A stretch of 64,000 nt of DNA from Haplosporangium gracile (GCA_015499985.1 JAAAUF010000015.1:1-64000), one strand, 5' to 3'; counted from the stretch's first letter, positions 1-10,581 are shown. Notes: a model not told the origin generated them from the sequence alone. Numbers and translations: made by a program.

Positions 1-704
1 ATCCACCCTTTATTCCAATTGTTTATTTCGACCTTTTTTTGTTTCCTCAGTACTGTTGTGTTTTTTAATCATCTCCAAGGCATGTCAGAGAGTTCCAGTG
101 TTCTGCGCATTGGGATTTCTTTTGTCTCTTTTTTTTTTTTGGGTGCACGAGAGCTGGATAACCACACACAGAGCAACAGAGCAACTGCACCAACAACGTA
201 AGAGCAACAAGAAAAATAGGCGAAGCGACTCGACTGACTGACTGTTAATATGTCACATTGAGTCTCGATTGGGCTTGGCATTATCCTCGCATAATATATC
301 GATGCCATTGGTGCGTGTGTCAAGTGAGAGGGAGTATGTCCCAAGGGTGTATGTGCGACTTGGCTTGGGCGCTAGAAAATTTGTGCGACCCTTTTTAGAT
401 CCTTTTGAAAGACACAGGAATCAAAGGAAAAACTTTTTTTTTCCTTCGATGACCACTTGAGACAAAAAAAAGGGGTGCCGATGTTAGAAAGGGAGTAAAG
501 CGAGAGGACAGAAAAACTATTGGAAAGGTTTCTTTTCTGTTGTTTGTATAACTGGCCAATGCCAATACGTAAAAGCAGACGACTTTGCCCAAAAAGCATT
601 CAACCCAACCCATGGGTTCACCCGAAGAACTAACGCTGTTTTAAAATGCGCGCGCACACTCTTACATGTACATTTGGTGTGATTCTTTTCTTCACTTTGA
701 TTAG
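1..704. other. Leader region without a recognisable exon
   Basis: Both strands are T- or A-rich with many short homopolymer runs and no frame that resembles a conserved protein. It may hold intron sequence or 5' leader of the coiled-coil gene that follows. I could not place an upstream exon. Confidence 0.4.
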
Positions 705-1463
705 CATGATATGATAACAGAACGATTCCGACGGATCAACGAGACCGAGCGCGCGATTGCAGCCAACGAAGCCCGACTTGCAGATATGGAACGATCCATG
801 AAGGAACGCGAGGAGGCCCTGCAGGAGTCGATTCGTCAACGGGAGGCACGTATGGAACAGGCAATGCGTGAGGTCGAGGAACAGTTTACGAGACAAGATC
901 AGGAACGCTCCGCTCTCTTGAACCATCATCATCTTCAGCAACAGCAACAGGCTCGGTCTGCAGAGTTGTACCAGAACCCCTTTGCTTCCAGCCATGAACG
1001 CCTGATTCGCACCACCGATAATGTTAACGACCTTCATCAACAGGCCACTACACCACCACCCGCCAACAACAACAACACTGCTGCCACTGTCGCTGCCTCT
1101 GCTGTTGCATTGCCTATCGTCGTCACCGTCGGTGCTACCGCTGCTGCTGCTTCTTCTGAGGTCGACCCCCGCCCCGCCAACGCGATCCTTCGTCACGACC
1201 TGAGCAGCAACCACCAGTTGAACGTCAATCCCTTCGAGGATCCCTCCAGCCTTCTCGAGAACGCCTCATCCTCTTCACCTTCCTCATCTCGTCGATCTTC
1301 CGTCCACGGCGCAGACGAAGACCACCACCTCTTTGCAGACGCAGACGACCGTTCTGTCACAATTGGCCGCGATAGCGCGGACGAGGAGGAACTGGACTGG
1401 ACCGAAGCCGAGATTGGAAGCATTGGATCCAACGATTCTGAAGACTCTTGGGGCTCTCCTTAA
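705..1463 (+). CDS. 3' exon of a coiled-coil protein with an acidic tail; 5' part unresolved
   Basis: I do not recognise this protein. The open frame from Met at 711 encodes 250 residues. Residues 4-70 are a charged, Ala/Glu/Arg-rich heptad-like stretch that should form a coiled coil. A Gln/Ala/Asn/Ser-rich middle follows, then an acidic end rich in Asp, Glu and Ser that finishes at TAA 1461-1463. An in-frame TAG lies at 702-704, and the run before it (pyrimidine-rich, ending TTGATTAG) looks like a 3' splice site. I therefore think coding may enter at 705 from an exon upstream or outside the window, rather than starting at 711. An alternative acceptor ends at 720. An AATAAA at 1586-1591 fits its 3' end. 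The reading frame is convincing; the start and the function are not. Confidence 0.55.
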   Translation, partial: HDMITERFRRINETERAIAANEARLADMERSMKEREEALQESIRQREARMEQAMREVEEQFTRQDQERSALLNHHHLQQQQQARSAELYQNPFASSHERLIRTTDNVNDLHQQATTPPPANNNNTAATVAASAVALPIVVTVGATAAAASSEVDPRPANAILRHDLSSNHQLNVNPFEDPSSLLENASSSSPSSSRRSSVHGADEDHHLFADADDRSVTIGRDSADEEELDWTEAEIGSIGSNDSEDSWGSP

Positions 1464-2130
1464 AAACTCACTTTGGGATGATTATGCCACCAGACTGACT
1501 GAAGTATACTTTCATGAACTTTTTTTTTTTTTTTTTCTTTTTATGACCTTTCTCGCTTGGTGTTTTGATGTACGTTTTTCTTTTGAATAAAACACCTACG
1601 AAATCTTTGTTTAAAGAGGACAATTGTATGCACTTACGAAAACCTATACTAGAGCCGAATGTTTGCTTTGCAAAAAAACAAAAATATAAAAATCGCCCCT
1701 CATTCCAAGCCAAGACGCTGGTTGTTTGCTCGTTACGTAAACTTTCCCAGGGGCAGCTTGTGTGCATGTGGACAAAAAAAGACTAGATTCCCTTAGGATA
1801 CTTCGTAAAGAATACCATGCCTTGCAATTCTGTTTCTTAAACATCCATCCATCTCATGACCAGCATGCTCAGGAACAGGAACAAGGACATTATTTGACTC
1901 AACGGATTGCGATAGCTTTAATGAGGTCATGCTGCCAAATTGAAAAAGAAAAAAGTAATGATACAAAAGTAGAAGAAGGCGAAAAGATGTAGAGCATTGG
2001 CCTGGGTTGGGCTAGCTCATCAAATTCAAACGAAAAAAAGAAGGGGATAGAGAGAATAAGAAATGAAAGGGAGAAAAGAGGGAAAGAACGGAGCAAAAGA
2101 GATAAGAAAGTGAGAGTGATTTTGTATCTC
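1464..2130. other. Convergent 3' regions between the coiled-coil gene and eIF1
   Basis: This stretch holds the 3' UTR of the plus-strand coiled-coil gene and the 3' UTR of the minus-strand eIF1 gene. It contains a 17-nt T run near 1520 and an A/G-rich tract at 2030-2110. I see no coding frame that looks conserved. Confidence 0.5.
1586..1591 (+). terminator. Poly(A) signal AATAAA of the coiled-coil gene
   Basis: Canonical AATAAA about 125 nt after the stop codon at 1463. It is placed as expected for a fungal 3' UTR. Confidence 0.4.
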
Positions 2131-3347
2131 TTAGAAACCGTGGATCTTGATCTGCGTCCTGTCGATACCACCCTCGGTGGTCAAGAGAGTCGAGACTTTG
2201 GTACGCTGATCGCCTTGGAGCTGAATGACAGATCCCAACTCCTCATCCTCCACAAGAGTTCCGTTGCAAGCAAAATCCTTCTTGAAGATCTTGAGCATAC
2301 GCTTCTGGTCAAAATTCTTGGGCAATCCCTGGATGGTGGTCAAGGTCTTGCGTCCGTTACGCTGCTGGATACGAATATCTGTTTTTGGTTAAATTTGTTG
2401 GGGGCACGGGGAGTAAGGAGTGAGAGGGCGAGTATGCGAGGGGTGAAAAAGGATGGCACAAAAAGAAAGAATAAAAAAAAAAGAACAATTTGTTAGTTAG
2501 CTAGTTTCTTCGCTGAAAAAAGGTTCTATGCCTCGAGTCCCGTTGCTTTTTGTTCCATAGTTTTCCGTCAAGTGCTGTGTTTTTTAGTATCGGCAACATG
2601 AGACGATATGGCGAGTGAGTGTGTCGGACAACAAGGACACAAGAAAGAGGAAAACATCAGTGTAACTATGACAAAAGGCGTATACAGAAGTATACTACCG
2701 ACAGGGCAGGAAACAGAGCCAAAACGGCCTGTCAAGGCCCTGCTACGGGCATAAAGAGTTAACATCACTTGTTTTTTCTCTCTTTGTTCGTCTGATTGTT
2801 GCTTGCCGCTAGTTTTTGCTAATGTTGTCGTTGTTATGTCTTTGTTGCTATTATTGGTTGGCTGTGTATTTTTGTTTCTGCTTTATCTGAGCTGAGTTTT
2901 CCAGATGACCCCTTCCTGAAGTAGACTGTTGTTTGTTGTTGTTGCTGAAGAAAAGAGATGATGACGAAGCACAGACACAAAAGGGCGTGTAAACCCAACA
3001 CAAAACAGAAAAAAAGAGATGATGATCAGAAAAAACAAAAAGAAGATAAAAGAAAAGAGGACGTACGGATATAACCCTGCTGCTGTCCAACAGTGTCGCC
3101 TGAGTCGCCAAGATCGGCAAAAGGATCTATTTGTCACATACCAAGCGAGTAAGAGGGTGTGTCAGTAAACTTTTTTTTTTCAGATGCCAAGAGGTGTGCT
3201 GCCCCCCCTGCAAAAGGAGAGACATGTGTGCTTTCTTTCTTTCTTTCTGAAAGTTGTTGTCGCTGTTCTGCTGTGTACTGCTGTTGCCGAGTGTGTAGAG
3301 TGGTTGTTATTATTACCGTAGGATTGAAGGTTTTGAATATCGGACAT
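2131..3347 (-). CDS. SUI1: Translation initiation factor eIF1 (Sui1)
   Basis: Three exons on the minus strand, in reading order 3347-3317, 3126-3067 and 2378-2131, give a 112-residue protein, the normal eIF1 length. The start MSDIQNLQSYDPFADLGD is the usual eIF1 N-terminus, and the last exon carries the near-invariant core KNFDQKRMLKIFKKDFACNG and the C-terminal GGIDRTQIKIHGF. eIF1 binds the 40S subunit near the P site and enforces stringent AUG choice during scanning. Intron phases agree: a Gly/Asp codon is split at the first junction and a His codon at the second. The second intron, 688 nt, is among the longest here. A palindrome GGCACGTGCC lies about 150 nt upstream. The identification is close to certain. 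Confidence 0.97.
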
Positions 3348-4248
3348 GCGGCGCGGTTGTTTGGGTAGGGTGTTGATCCTGATGTAAAAAGAGTGGAAAA
3401 AAGAGTGAGTTGAAGAACAAAGAAAAGAAAACTCAGCAGGTCAATAAATAGGTCATACAATGCGAAATAAGAACGCAGCCCTTAACTTATTCAGGCACGT
3501 GCCACCTATTTCTATCACCCTCCTTGACACATTCAATAAAATAATAAATCAGCCAGGGCACCAACCAGTCGTCGTCTTTGGCAAAGATCTTCTTCCCTAC
3601 TCTCCTGGTTGATGCGCAACCATTGGTTATCCCAGGGAGCTATTTTCAAAGGATCAAAAGGGATACAAAAGATATGTCTCTCCTGCTGTCGTCCTGGGCC
3701 GCAGTATTTACTTTATTAGCTCGCCGCAGTTTAGGAACGCTTACTCATCCCTTCAGCCTCTCGTTTCACAAAGAACAGCGCAAGGACTGGAGGCGGCGAT
3801 CTACACCACATCAAGAAAGGAAAAAGAGGACGTGCGTTTTTTTTAATGCCCACTACGTCAAGCGTATTTGTAAATCACACCCCTTGCCCACCGTATCCTT
3901 TTTTTTTTACCACCGAGGTAAACCTTTACAGCAATAGCAAGTATAACTCTCGAATTGTTCTTAGTGTTTGTGAAGTCAGGACGATTGAGAATATGGCGGG
4001 TCCTAATTCCTATTCCTTTCTTTCCCCTCCTTTCCTCTCTCACTGTTGCATGACAAGTACTGCTTGATGTCATGACAAGAAGTCGGGATGGAAACATCCG
4101 AGTTCTCTGAGAGTACAGGGTACCCTCTTCCTGCACACAACGACATTGACAAAAAAAATTGTAAAGGGAAACACAAGAACAACACCAAAAAAAAATGAAA
4201 AAAGAATGTTTATTGAGGTACTTTTTTTCAAGCACCATTCCTCCTTTT
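3348..4248. other. eIF1 promoter and leader; 3' flank of the secreted peptide gene
   Basis: About 900 nt without a recognisable exon. A 119-codon open frame on the plus strand has no family resemblance and ends in low-complexity sequence. The CACGTG palindrome at 3496-3505 is the only regulatory-looking site I can point to. Confidence 0.4.
3496..3505. promoter_or_regulatory. Perfect 10-bp palindrome with CACGTG core upstream of eIF1
   Basis: GGCACGTGCC is centred about 150 nt 5' of the eIF1 start codon. CACGTG is the binding site of bHLH factors such as Cbf1 in fungi. Its position suggests a promoter element; this is inference only. Confidence 0.35.
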
Positions 4249-4583
4249 TTAACAACCAAGCAAGCAGGCATCCCGCTGATCAGAACACACGTTGGGCGAA
4301 TTGATGCATTTGTAATAGTCGCTGTGGCATGCCGATGGACAAGGGGGTGAAGCAGGAGGCGGGAATCTTGGTGGTCTTGCTTATATTTGAAATGAGCAAA
4401 GAAAAAAAAAAGAAAAAAAAAGAAAAAACGCCAATGGCGTGAGCGTGGTTTTTATGAACAGTCCATTGGAAATCTGTGAAAATTACCAATCTAGTCTTTA
4501 CCAGAGGTACTAGAGGCAAGGGCGAAGAAGAGGACAGCCGTGAAAAAAACGGTGACTGGCCATGATCCAATGTTGGTCTTCAT
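4249..4583 (-). CDS. Small secreted cysteine-rich protein, 70 residues, novel-looking
   Basis: Two exons on the minus strand, 4583-4502 and 4379-4249, joined by a 122-nt GT-AG intron (donor GTAAAG, acceptor after ATATAAG, preceded by long pyrimidine runs). Residues 1-28 form a signal peptide: a short start with Lys, a hydrophobic core rich in Val, Phe, Ala and Leu, then small residues ending in ASSTSG. Next comes a Pro-rich linker (residues 29-40, RPPRFPPPASPP) and a compact domain with exactly six cysteines spaced C-x3-C-x6-C-x6-C-x6-C-x3-C, ending on the last Cys before TAA. The even number and mirror-symmetric spacing suggest three disulfides. I know no family for it; a role outside the cell (defence, signalling, host or bacterial interaction) is inference. 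The intron shift of frame is what reveals the cysteines, which supports the model. Confidence 0.72.
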
Positions 4584-5560
4584 CTCGTTTTTGCGGTTTG
4601 TAAGGTTTGTGTCGTTTGGTGGAGGTATTTGGATGGTATCGATGCGTCGATGGGCGATGGTCGTTGGTGTTTGCGGGAATCGTGAATGACAGAGAGTATA
4701 GATATTCGACAAGAGGACACCAAATAGTAAATGGCGAAGTGAGTAGAGAGGAAAAGAGAGGTGAGGAGAAAATAGTGAAGAAGAAAAGGCGGTCCTCGGA
4801 GCACTTAAAAGGAAAATTAGCATGCGAGGGTCAATGGGTCGGCATGATAGTCGCTAACGAGGTTTTTTTTTTCTTGTTTGATCTTGACGCGAAGGATAAG
4901 CGAGGCAACCAAGCGGAGGAGGAAAAAGCGAAGGTAGTGGTGGGAAAAGGGACAGAGAAGGGAGGAAAAAGAAACGGCAAAGAAGAGCAACAGAACGCCG
5001 TCGTTGCCATTTGCACCCCACCCTCGGTGTCTTACAAATGACAATTATGCCTCATAAATATCGATACCGCCCGGAAGTGATCGACAAAAAGAAATGAGCA
5101 AGTACGTTAGTTGCACGACCAATATTTCGGAAATGGCTTTCTTCACTTGGCAAATTTCTCTCTCTCTCTCTCTAATTATCCCATTCAAAGAAAAGACAAT
5201 CAAAAAAGAAAGATATAACGTATCCAAGGCCACAAGTACTGTGGCATTTCGTTGTAGACAATATAATCCCAGCAAATGAGACGAAAATTCGAAACGCTGC
5301 TGAGTATGGGTCATTTCAGGATAAGATTTTTTTGAGGGTTTTTTTCCGGGGAGATATCTTTATCGCGTTGTGGTTCTCGTCTTGTCTGGCTGGCTGAGTT
5401 CAGCTTGATGGTAGTGGAGGAAGGAAGAGAAGTGCTCGTGATAGTGGGTCGTGGTAGTGATGGTGGTAGTGGCCATAGACAGAGCGAAATAATTCCAGAA
5501 ATCCGGAATAAAAAACGAGGAGGGGCGATTTATCAATGAAAAACAATCAAAGATATCCTC
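4584..5560. other. Upstream region of the secreted peptide gene; 3' flank of dynactin p25
   Basis: About 980 nt. The plus strand is purine-rich at 4740-4990, so its complement is a long pyrimidine tract typical of fungal promoters and leaders. A short CT microsatellite lies at 5157-5172. No frame here looks like a real protein. Confidence 0.4.
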
Positions 5561-6578
5561 TTAATTCATGCTAGGGACAAACTTGGCATATCGATCCTTT
5601 GTCCGTGCCTCAAAGATATCCTGAATACTCTCTGGCAGCTCATCAACCAACTTTCCTGGTGATCCTTTGTAGACCGAAAATGAGGGAACAACAGAGTTGG
5701 GTGGGATCACCGTATTATCCTCTATCCTGCAGCAATCCTTGATGATAGCAAATCGACCCTATTACAGAGTGTGAGGGAAAGGCAATGTCAATCTATGTGC
5801 CGTGGTGAGATTAAAGGTGTTTATAACACGAGAAAAATAGAACTTACGATGACACAGTTCTTGCCAATGCTCACAAAGGACCCAATGGTGGCTGCTTGCA
5901 CAATTGTGCCTTCACCAATCGTCACATGGTCGCCAATCTTCATGGGGTAATAGCTGAACACCCTGTTGTCAGTTTTGACACGAGAACAACAAGTAATAAG
6001 TGAATGCGCTTCCAAATGAACAAGTTGACTGTCCCTGTATGTGGCAATTGTAGCGTGCTGTTTTTTACTTGCCCTTTGTAGGTTTTGCTTGGTGGACGGA
6101 TAACACATCCTTGTGAGAGGAAGCAGTATCGACCAACCGAAACGACAACAGCGTGCCCTACTCCTGTCCTCCGCAGGTCACCGCGGATGACGCTTCCCGT
6201 CTGTAATATCGTCTATTGAACGAATGTCAGTTACTTAAAGGTATGAGTGACTGTCTTGTGAACCTTTCTGGTCATTTTTCGTGATGATGATGGCAACGAT
6301 GTTTGTTCCCCGTTCCATGTTCTCACCTTACCACCAAGGATAATATTCTGACTGCCGCAGATAACGGACTTGCGCGACACTTTGTTGCCTGTGTCCTAGA
6401 AAGCGTCGAATGGGGAAAAAAAAAGAACTCGTTTGTCAGACGTCTTTTCTGCCATCTTGTTTCTTTCTGAATGGAAAGTAAAGCGCGAGGCTCTTTTCCT
6501 TTGTTCCTGGAGGTGCATGTCAAAAAGTACCGTTTCGATGTATTCTGACTTGCTGTAGTTCACGATGGGAAGGTCCAT
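5561..6578 (-). CDS. DCTN5: Dynactin subunit 5 (p25)
   Basis: Five exons on the minus strand: 6578-6531, 6395-6327, 6212-6073, 5962-5848, 5758-5561, giving 189 residues (vertebrate p25 is about 180). The start MDLPIVNYSKSEYIET and the hexapeptide left-handed beta-helix, with IRGDLRRTG, VIRPPSKTYKG, YYPMKIGDHVTIG and IGKNCVI, are those of p25. With p27, Arp11 and p62 it forms the pointed-end complex of dynactin, the cofactor of cytoplasmic dynein, and helps load early endosomes in filamentous fungi. Intron 3 must use a GC donor (GCAAGT at 6072): only then do AAA GG and G GTG join to give the conserved Lys-Gly-Val. The protein is absent from Saccharomyces, which agrees with a hyphal fungus. It is head-to-head with glycerate kinase, 303 nt apart. 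Confidence 0.95.
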
Positions 6579-6881
6579 GGTGTTGAAGTTTGTCGCTATT
6601 GTTGTTGCTAAATGCTTGGCTTGTGTTGTGTGTAGAGTGAAGTGAAGTGAAGTGAAGAAAAAAAAGCTAAACGAGAAAGAACGGCATGCCACGAGATCAT
6701 TTCTTGGTCACGCTCGCTCAGTCCAGCCGCGCCAAAAAAGCCACCGGACTTTCTCGTGTCTGGTCGGACACTCAAGTGTTGTACGTTCTTACTTTGCCCA
6801 CCTTCTTCTTTCATTCATTCACGTCGCCTTTTCTTTCTTTCATTCTCATTCAAAGCAACAACAACAACAACAACAACAACA
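6579..6881. promoter_or_regulatory. Divergent promoter of dynactin p25 and glycerate kinase
   Basis: The 303 nt between the two start codons must contain both promoters. A (CAA)n tract at 6855-6881 runs up to the glycerate kinase ATG and is probably an unstructured leader. A short GTGAA repeat is at 6636-6655. Confidence 0.5.
6855..6881 (+). repeat. (CAA)n leader tract of glycerate kinase
   Basis: Nine CAA-type units directly before the ATG at 6882. CAA repeats give an unstructured leader that ribosomes scan easily. Confidence 0.8.
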
Positions 6882-8013
6882 ATGTCAGGACGACTCAGCA
6901 AGGCTCAGGCAATTGTCCAACATATCTTGAAGCTGATACCTTTGCCGAGGCGCTGTCCTCCTGGGGCCAAGCGTACCTCAGGAGGAGCATTATTCGTCGG
7001 TATCTCTGGGCCTCAAGGCATTGGTAATAATAACAAACTCGTGTTCGGTTGTTTCTGTTCAACGCGAAGGCCGTATACACCTACACCTTCGTTTCACTCT
7101 CACTCCACTGCTCTTGAAACAATTCGCCTCTGTTGCACACTACTACAATCGACTGCACTGTCAACTGAACGTTTCATCTTTCACTTTTTTTCCATACGGT
7201 AATGTAGGCAAGACGACCATCACACGAGAGCTGGTGTCGACTCTGACTGAAGCACCCCACAACTTACGCGTCTTGAGCTTCTCAATGGACGATCTCTACC
7301 TCCCCTTCAAACAACAGGAGGCGCTCAGACAACGATACCCAGACAACAAATTGATTGAGTTCAGAGGACTTCCCGGAACTCACGACATTGCACTGGGCGC
7401 GAAAACTTTCCAAGCGCTTTATGAGGCAAATCAACCCCAATCATACAGCACGCTGGTCCCAGTGCCCGTTTATGACAAAGCTCTCCATGCAGGTCGAGGT
7501 GATCAGCTCCCTCAAGATCAATGGCCTCGCGCTCAAGGACCGTTCGACGTGATCCTGTTCGAGGGTTGGTCCCTCGGGTTCAAGTCTGTTCGGGATCCAA
7601 AGCGACTTGCAGATATTTATACCTCCGCACCGCAATATCTCTCCCAGCACCCATTCTCGTCCATCGAGATGGTGAACCATGCATTGGAGGAATATGAGCA
7701 GGAATGGTACACTTATTTGGATGCCTTTGTTCAGCTGTCAGCGCCCAACATATCGACCGTCTTCAAGTGGAGGGCAGAACAGGAGGAATGGCTGTGGGCA
7801 ACAAGGGGTACAGGAATGACTAAGGACCAGGTCAAAGACTTTGTTGCGCGATTCATGCCAGCCTATGAGGTCTATCTGGAGCGGCTCAAGCAAGAGAACT
7901 TGTTCAAGACTGCGGAAGGAGGAGAAGGATTGGCATCATACCAAGACCGTCACCTGAGAATAGATCTGGATGAGGACCGTGAAATGCTCTCCACGACGCT
8001 TGTGGAGTCATAA
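6882..8013 (+). CDS. TDA10: D-glycerate 3-kinase, P-loop kinase of the Tda10/GLYK family
   Basis: Two exons, 6882-7023 and 7208-8013, encode 315 residues. The intron falls inside the Walker A motif: GPQGIG from exon 1 joins GKTTI-type sequence from exon 2 to give GPQGIGKTT (about residues 43-51). Further family signatures are SFSMDDLYLP, RGLPGTHD, VPVYDKALHAGRGD and DVILFEGWSLGF (Walker B-like). The family phosphorylates D-glycerate to 3-phosphoglycerate in plants, while the yeast member Tda10 is an ATP-binding protein of unclear substrate; so the exact reaction here is uncertain. No targeting peptide is seen, which suggests a cytosolic enzyme. The C-terminal part (WLWATRGTGMTKDQVKDFV, then RFMPAYEVY) is also typical. 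Confidence 0.93.
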
Positions 8014-8743
8014 CTGGATGAACGATGTATCTTCATTATATAAAAAGGTCATTTCAGGAACATGGACCGTCATAAACATATTTTTTGGAGTGCGAGATTG
8101 TCAAAGCAAAAAGGTAACAGGCGGGTGTTTGAGAGAAGAAAAGATGAGTCTCAGGAAGAGGTCAGAAGGCAGCAAATCCACCTGAGATAAGGAATTGCTA
8201 TTGTGAAATGGGCTATGTTAATGTTGAAAGATGGATGTGAAAGGAATAGGGGGAGGAAGAAAAAAAAGAGGGGTCAAAAAGGCGGGGTTCGATGGAGTCC
8301 ATGTTTCTTGCGGTGCTAACCGGAGAGTCTTGAGGATCCTAGGGTTTTTTGTGTAGGTTTGAGACTACAGAAGGCAACCAAAAAAAAGACAACGTTGTTC
8401 AGGTTGTTGAAAAAGAGATGAACCTGGAGTCTTTAAAGTCAGTTGAGGGGCGTGAGATCCGACTATTTGATGCTGATCTGAGTTCACAGAATGCCCTTGT
8501 TCTGACAAAGGAGGTCCCAGAACCTGGGCTCACATCAATCGTTGTCATTTAAATCGAAGAAGAGAGAAAGAAGGCCATGGCTACGTGCAGTTAAAAGTGG
8601 GTTGTATGTTCAATTACGAAAATTGATTTTTTCTGCGCGATTTGATATGACATCTTTTAGATTTTCCGGGCGCTGCGACGACCCTATTTCTACTCTTTTT
8701 TTTTCCTTTTCTTTCAAAACTGCTCCTACTTTCAACTCCTGCC
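8014..8743. other. Intergenic; 3' flank of glycerate kinase with one coding-like orphan frame
   Basis: Most of this stretch is A/G-rich and featureless. A 67-codon plus-strand frame at 8349-8552 has protein-like composition (for example REIRLFDADLSSQNALVLTK) but no known match, no partner exon I could find and no signal peptide. It may be a relic of a gene or chance. A T/C-rich leader (8690-8740) precedes glyoxalase II. Confidence 0.35.
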
Positions 8744-10469
8744 ATGTTTCGTTCCTTATCCTGGACTCTTTCCTCTACTTCTACTTCCCGTTCTTCTCTG
8801 TTCACTTCTTTCTCTCTTTCTTCTTCTCCTTCTTCTTTCTCTTCACGCTCCTCCTACTCTACCCTCACCAGGCTCGTCTCACTTCCCACAACCAAGGCTT
8901 ACCAACACCGCCACCCGAAAGTACTCTCCATTATAACCTCTTCTTTGAAACAACAATCCTTCTCTACTACATCAAATTCAGCCATGCGTATCATTCCGGT
9001 CCCCGTCCTCGAAGGTAAGACTTTCTTTCTCACATACTTCTCTCTATGGAAAGAAGGCCACACTGAACTCATTCGTACAAGAAGGAACACACACTTTGTT
9101 GCTGACACATGCAATTACAAGACAAGAGAGAAACACGAATAACATGAACAGCGCTGGACAAGACAAGTTGCGAATGGCAGCAGTATGAATGGCAAAAGGA
9201 AGTTCAGAATGGAGATCACATCATTGTAACTATTTTCGGTGGGAAAAATAAGCTGGTCTGGTGTGGATGAAGAGTGAGTGATAAATTCCCAGAATAGCAG
9301 TAGAATTGCCGAGCATCAAATTTGGGTCTCCCTTATGTGCACTTCGTTTTTTTTAAAAAAAAAACGACTTGAAGAAACTGTCCTGAAGAACATGTTAACG
9401 GAGTATTCTGAGTTGTATGTTTTGCCGAACCAAAAACGAGATGACTAATTGGCAATTGCGCCTTATGTATTGCGTGCTTTCAATCGTTAGACAACTACGC
9501 CTACGTCCTCCTTGACGAAAAGACCTCCGAGGCAGCTGTCATCGACCCCGTCGAGCCCCAAAAGCTGCTCCACATTGTTCAACATCTGAACGCCAAACTG
9601 ACGTCGGTTCTCATCACTCACCACCACTGGGATCACACCAGCGGCAATGTTGAGTTGCTTGCTAAGAAGCCTGGTCTTGCTGTCTTTGGCGCTGACGCCA
9701 GAATCCCCGAAATCAACTATGTTGTCAAGGACAAAGAAGAGTTCAAGGTCGGATCATTGACCGTTCAGGCTCTCTGGACGCCTTGTCACACCAAGGGTAG
9801 TGTTTGCTTCTATATCAAGGATGGAAACGACTGCGCTGTCTTTACCGGCGATACCCTCTTCCTGAGTACGTATTATTGTTGTTGCTCTATTTTGTAACCC
9901 GAGATATGATTTCGCAGACGGGACGCGAAAAAAATTCAACGCGCCGCCTTTCTAGGTTTTAGCGGATGAAATTATTAATCATTTTGAAAAAATAATAATT
10001 GCTCTTCATTTTTTTTAACATAGGTGGATGCGGGCGATTCTTTGAGGGAACTGCGACAGAGATGTACAACAGCTTACTTCACGTCTTGGCTACTTTGCCC
10101 GTCGAGACCAAGGTCTACTGTGGACATGAGTATACCAAGGCCAATCTCAAGTTTGCTAACCATGTCGAGCCCGATAACGTTCACGTGGCCCAGAAGCTGC
10201 AATGGGCCTCAGATGAGAGCGTCAAGACGACCATCCCTGGTACCATTGGCGAGGAGTTGCTTGCCAACCCTTTCCTCCGCGTGAAGTATGTCGTGATGTC
10301 ATGTGCACTCGTTGTACTTGATAATATTTCATGATAAATTCCCTGCTAACTTTTCTTTTCTGTCTTGCATGGTTCTATTAGCGAGCCGTCGTTGCAGGCG
10401 TTCACTGGCAAGACCGATCCTATTGATGTGATGCACGCCCTTCGTGAGCTGAAGAATAACTTTAAGTAA
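8744..10469 (+). CDS. GLO2: Hydroxyacylglutathione hydrolase (glyoxalase II), probably dual-targeted
   Basis: Four exons, 8744-9014, 9491-9865, 10024-10285 and 10382-10469, encode 331 residues. Residues 1-80 are rich in Ser, Thr and Arg with almost no acidic residues, as in a mitochondrial presequence. Met81 (8984) then opens the typical cytosolic start [10 protein letters not shown], so one gene could make both forms. The metallo-beta-lactamase fold shows THHHWDH (133-139), the CHTKGS His, [17 protein letters not shown] and [14 protein letters not shown], all zinc/iron ligands or glutathione-site residues. It hydrolyses S-D-lactoylglutathione to D-lactate and glutathione in methylglyoxal detoxification. 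Each junction rebuilds conserved codons (Asp91, Ser in LSGCG, Asn before EPSLQ). Confidence 0.96.
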
Positions 10470-10581
10470 ACCTCAGTTCAAGGATTAAGACAATTGTCAC
10501 TCTCCTCTCCATCCATTGTTGCAGTAGTCAGTTAGTCCCCGTCTGGCGCCCACTATGTCTTCTTTGTACCTATTACATTTA

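Noticed and set aside
3578..3937. 119-codon plus-strand frame upstream of eIF1
   Set aside because: No family resemblance, ends in poly-T-derived Phe codons, and lies in the eIF1 promoter.
4607..5041. 144-codon plus-strand frame next to the secreted peptide gene
   Set aside because: It is made of Lys/Glu/Gly-rich low-complexity codons from the complement of a pyrimidine tract and overlaps the promoter of the peptide gene. No domain is recognisable.
6071..6080. GT donor inside GGGCAAGTAAAA for dynactin p25 intron 3
   Set aside because: It would shift the frame and lose the conserved Lys-Gly-Val; the GC donor keeps it.
6201..6211. Later acceptor (after ATATTACAG) for dynactin p25 exon 3
   Set aside because: It would delete TILQ, which aligns with the TLIQ/TVIQ of the family; the upstream acceptor restores it.
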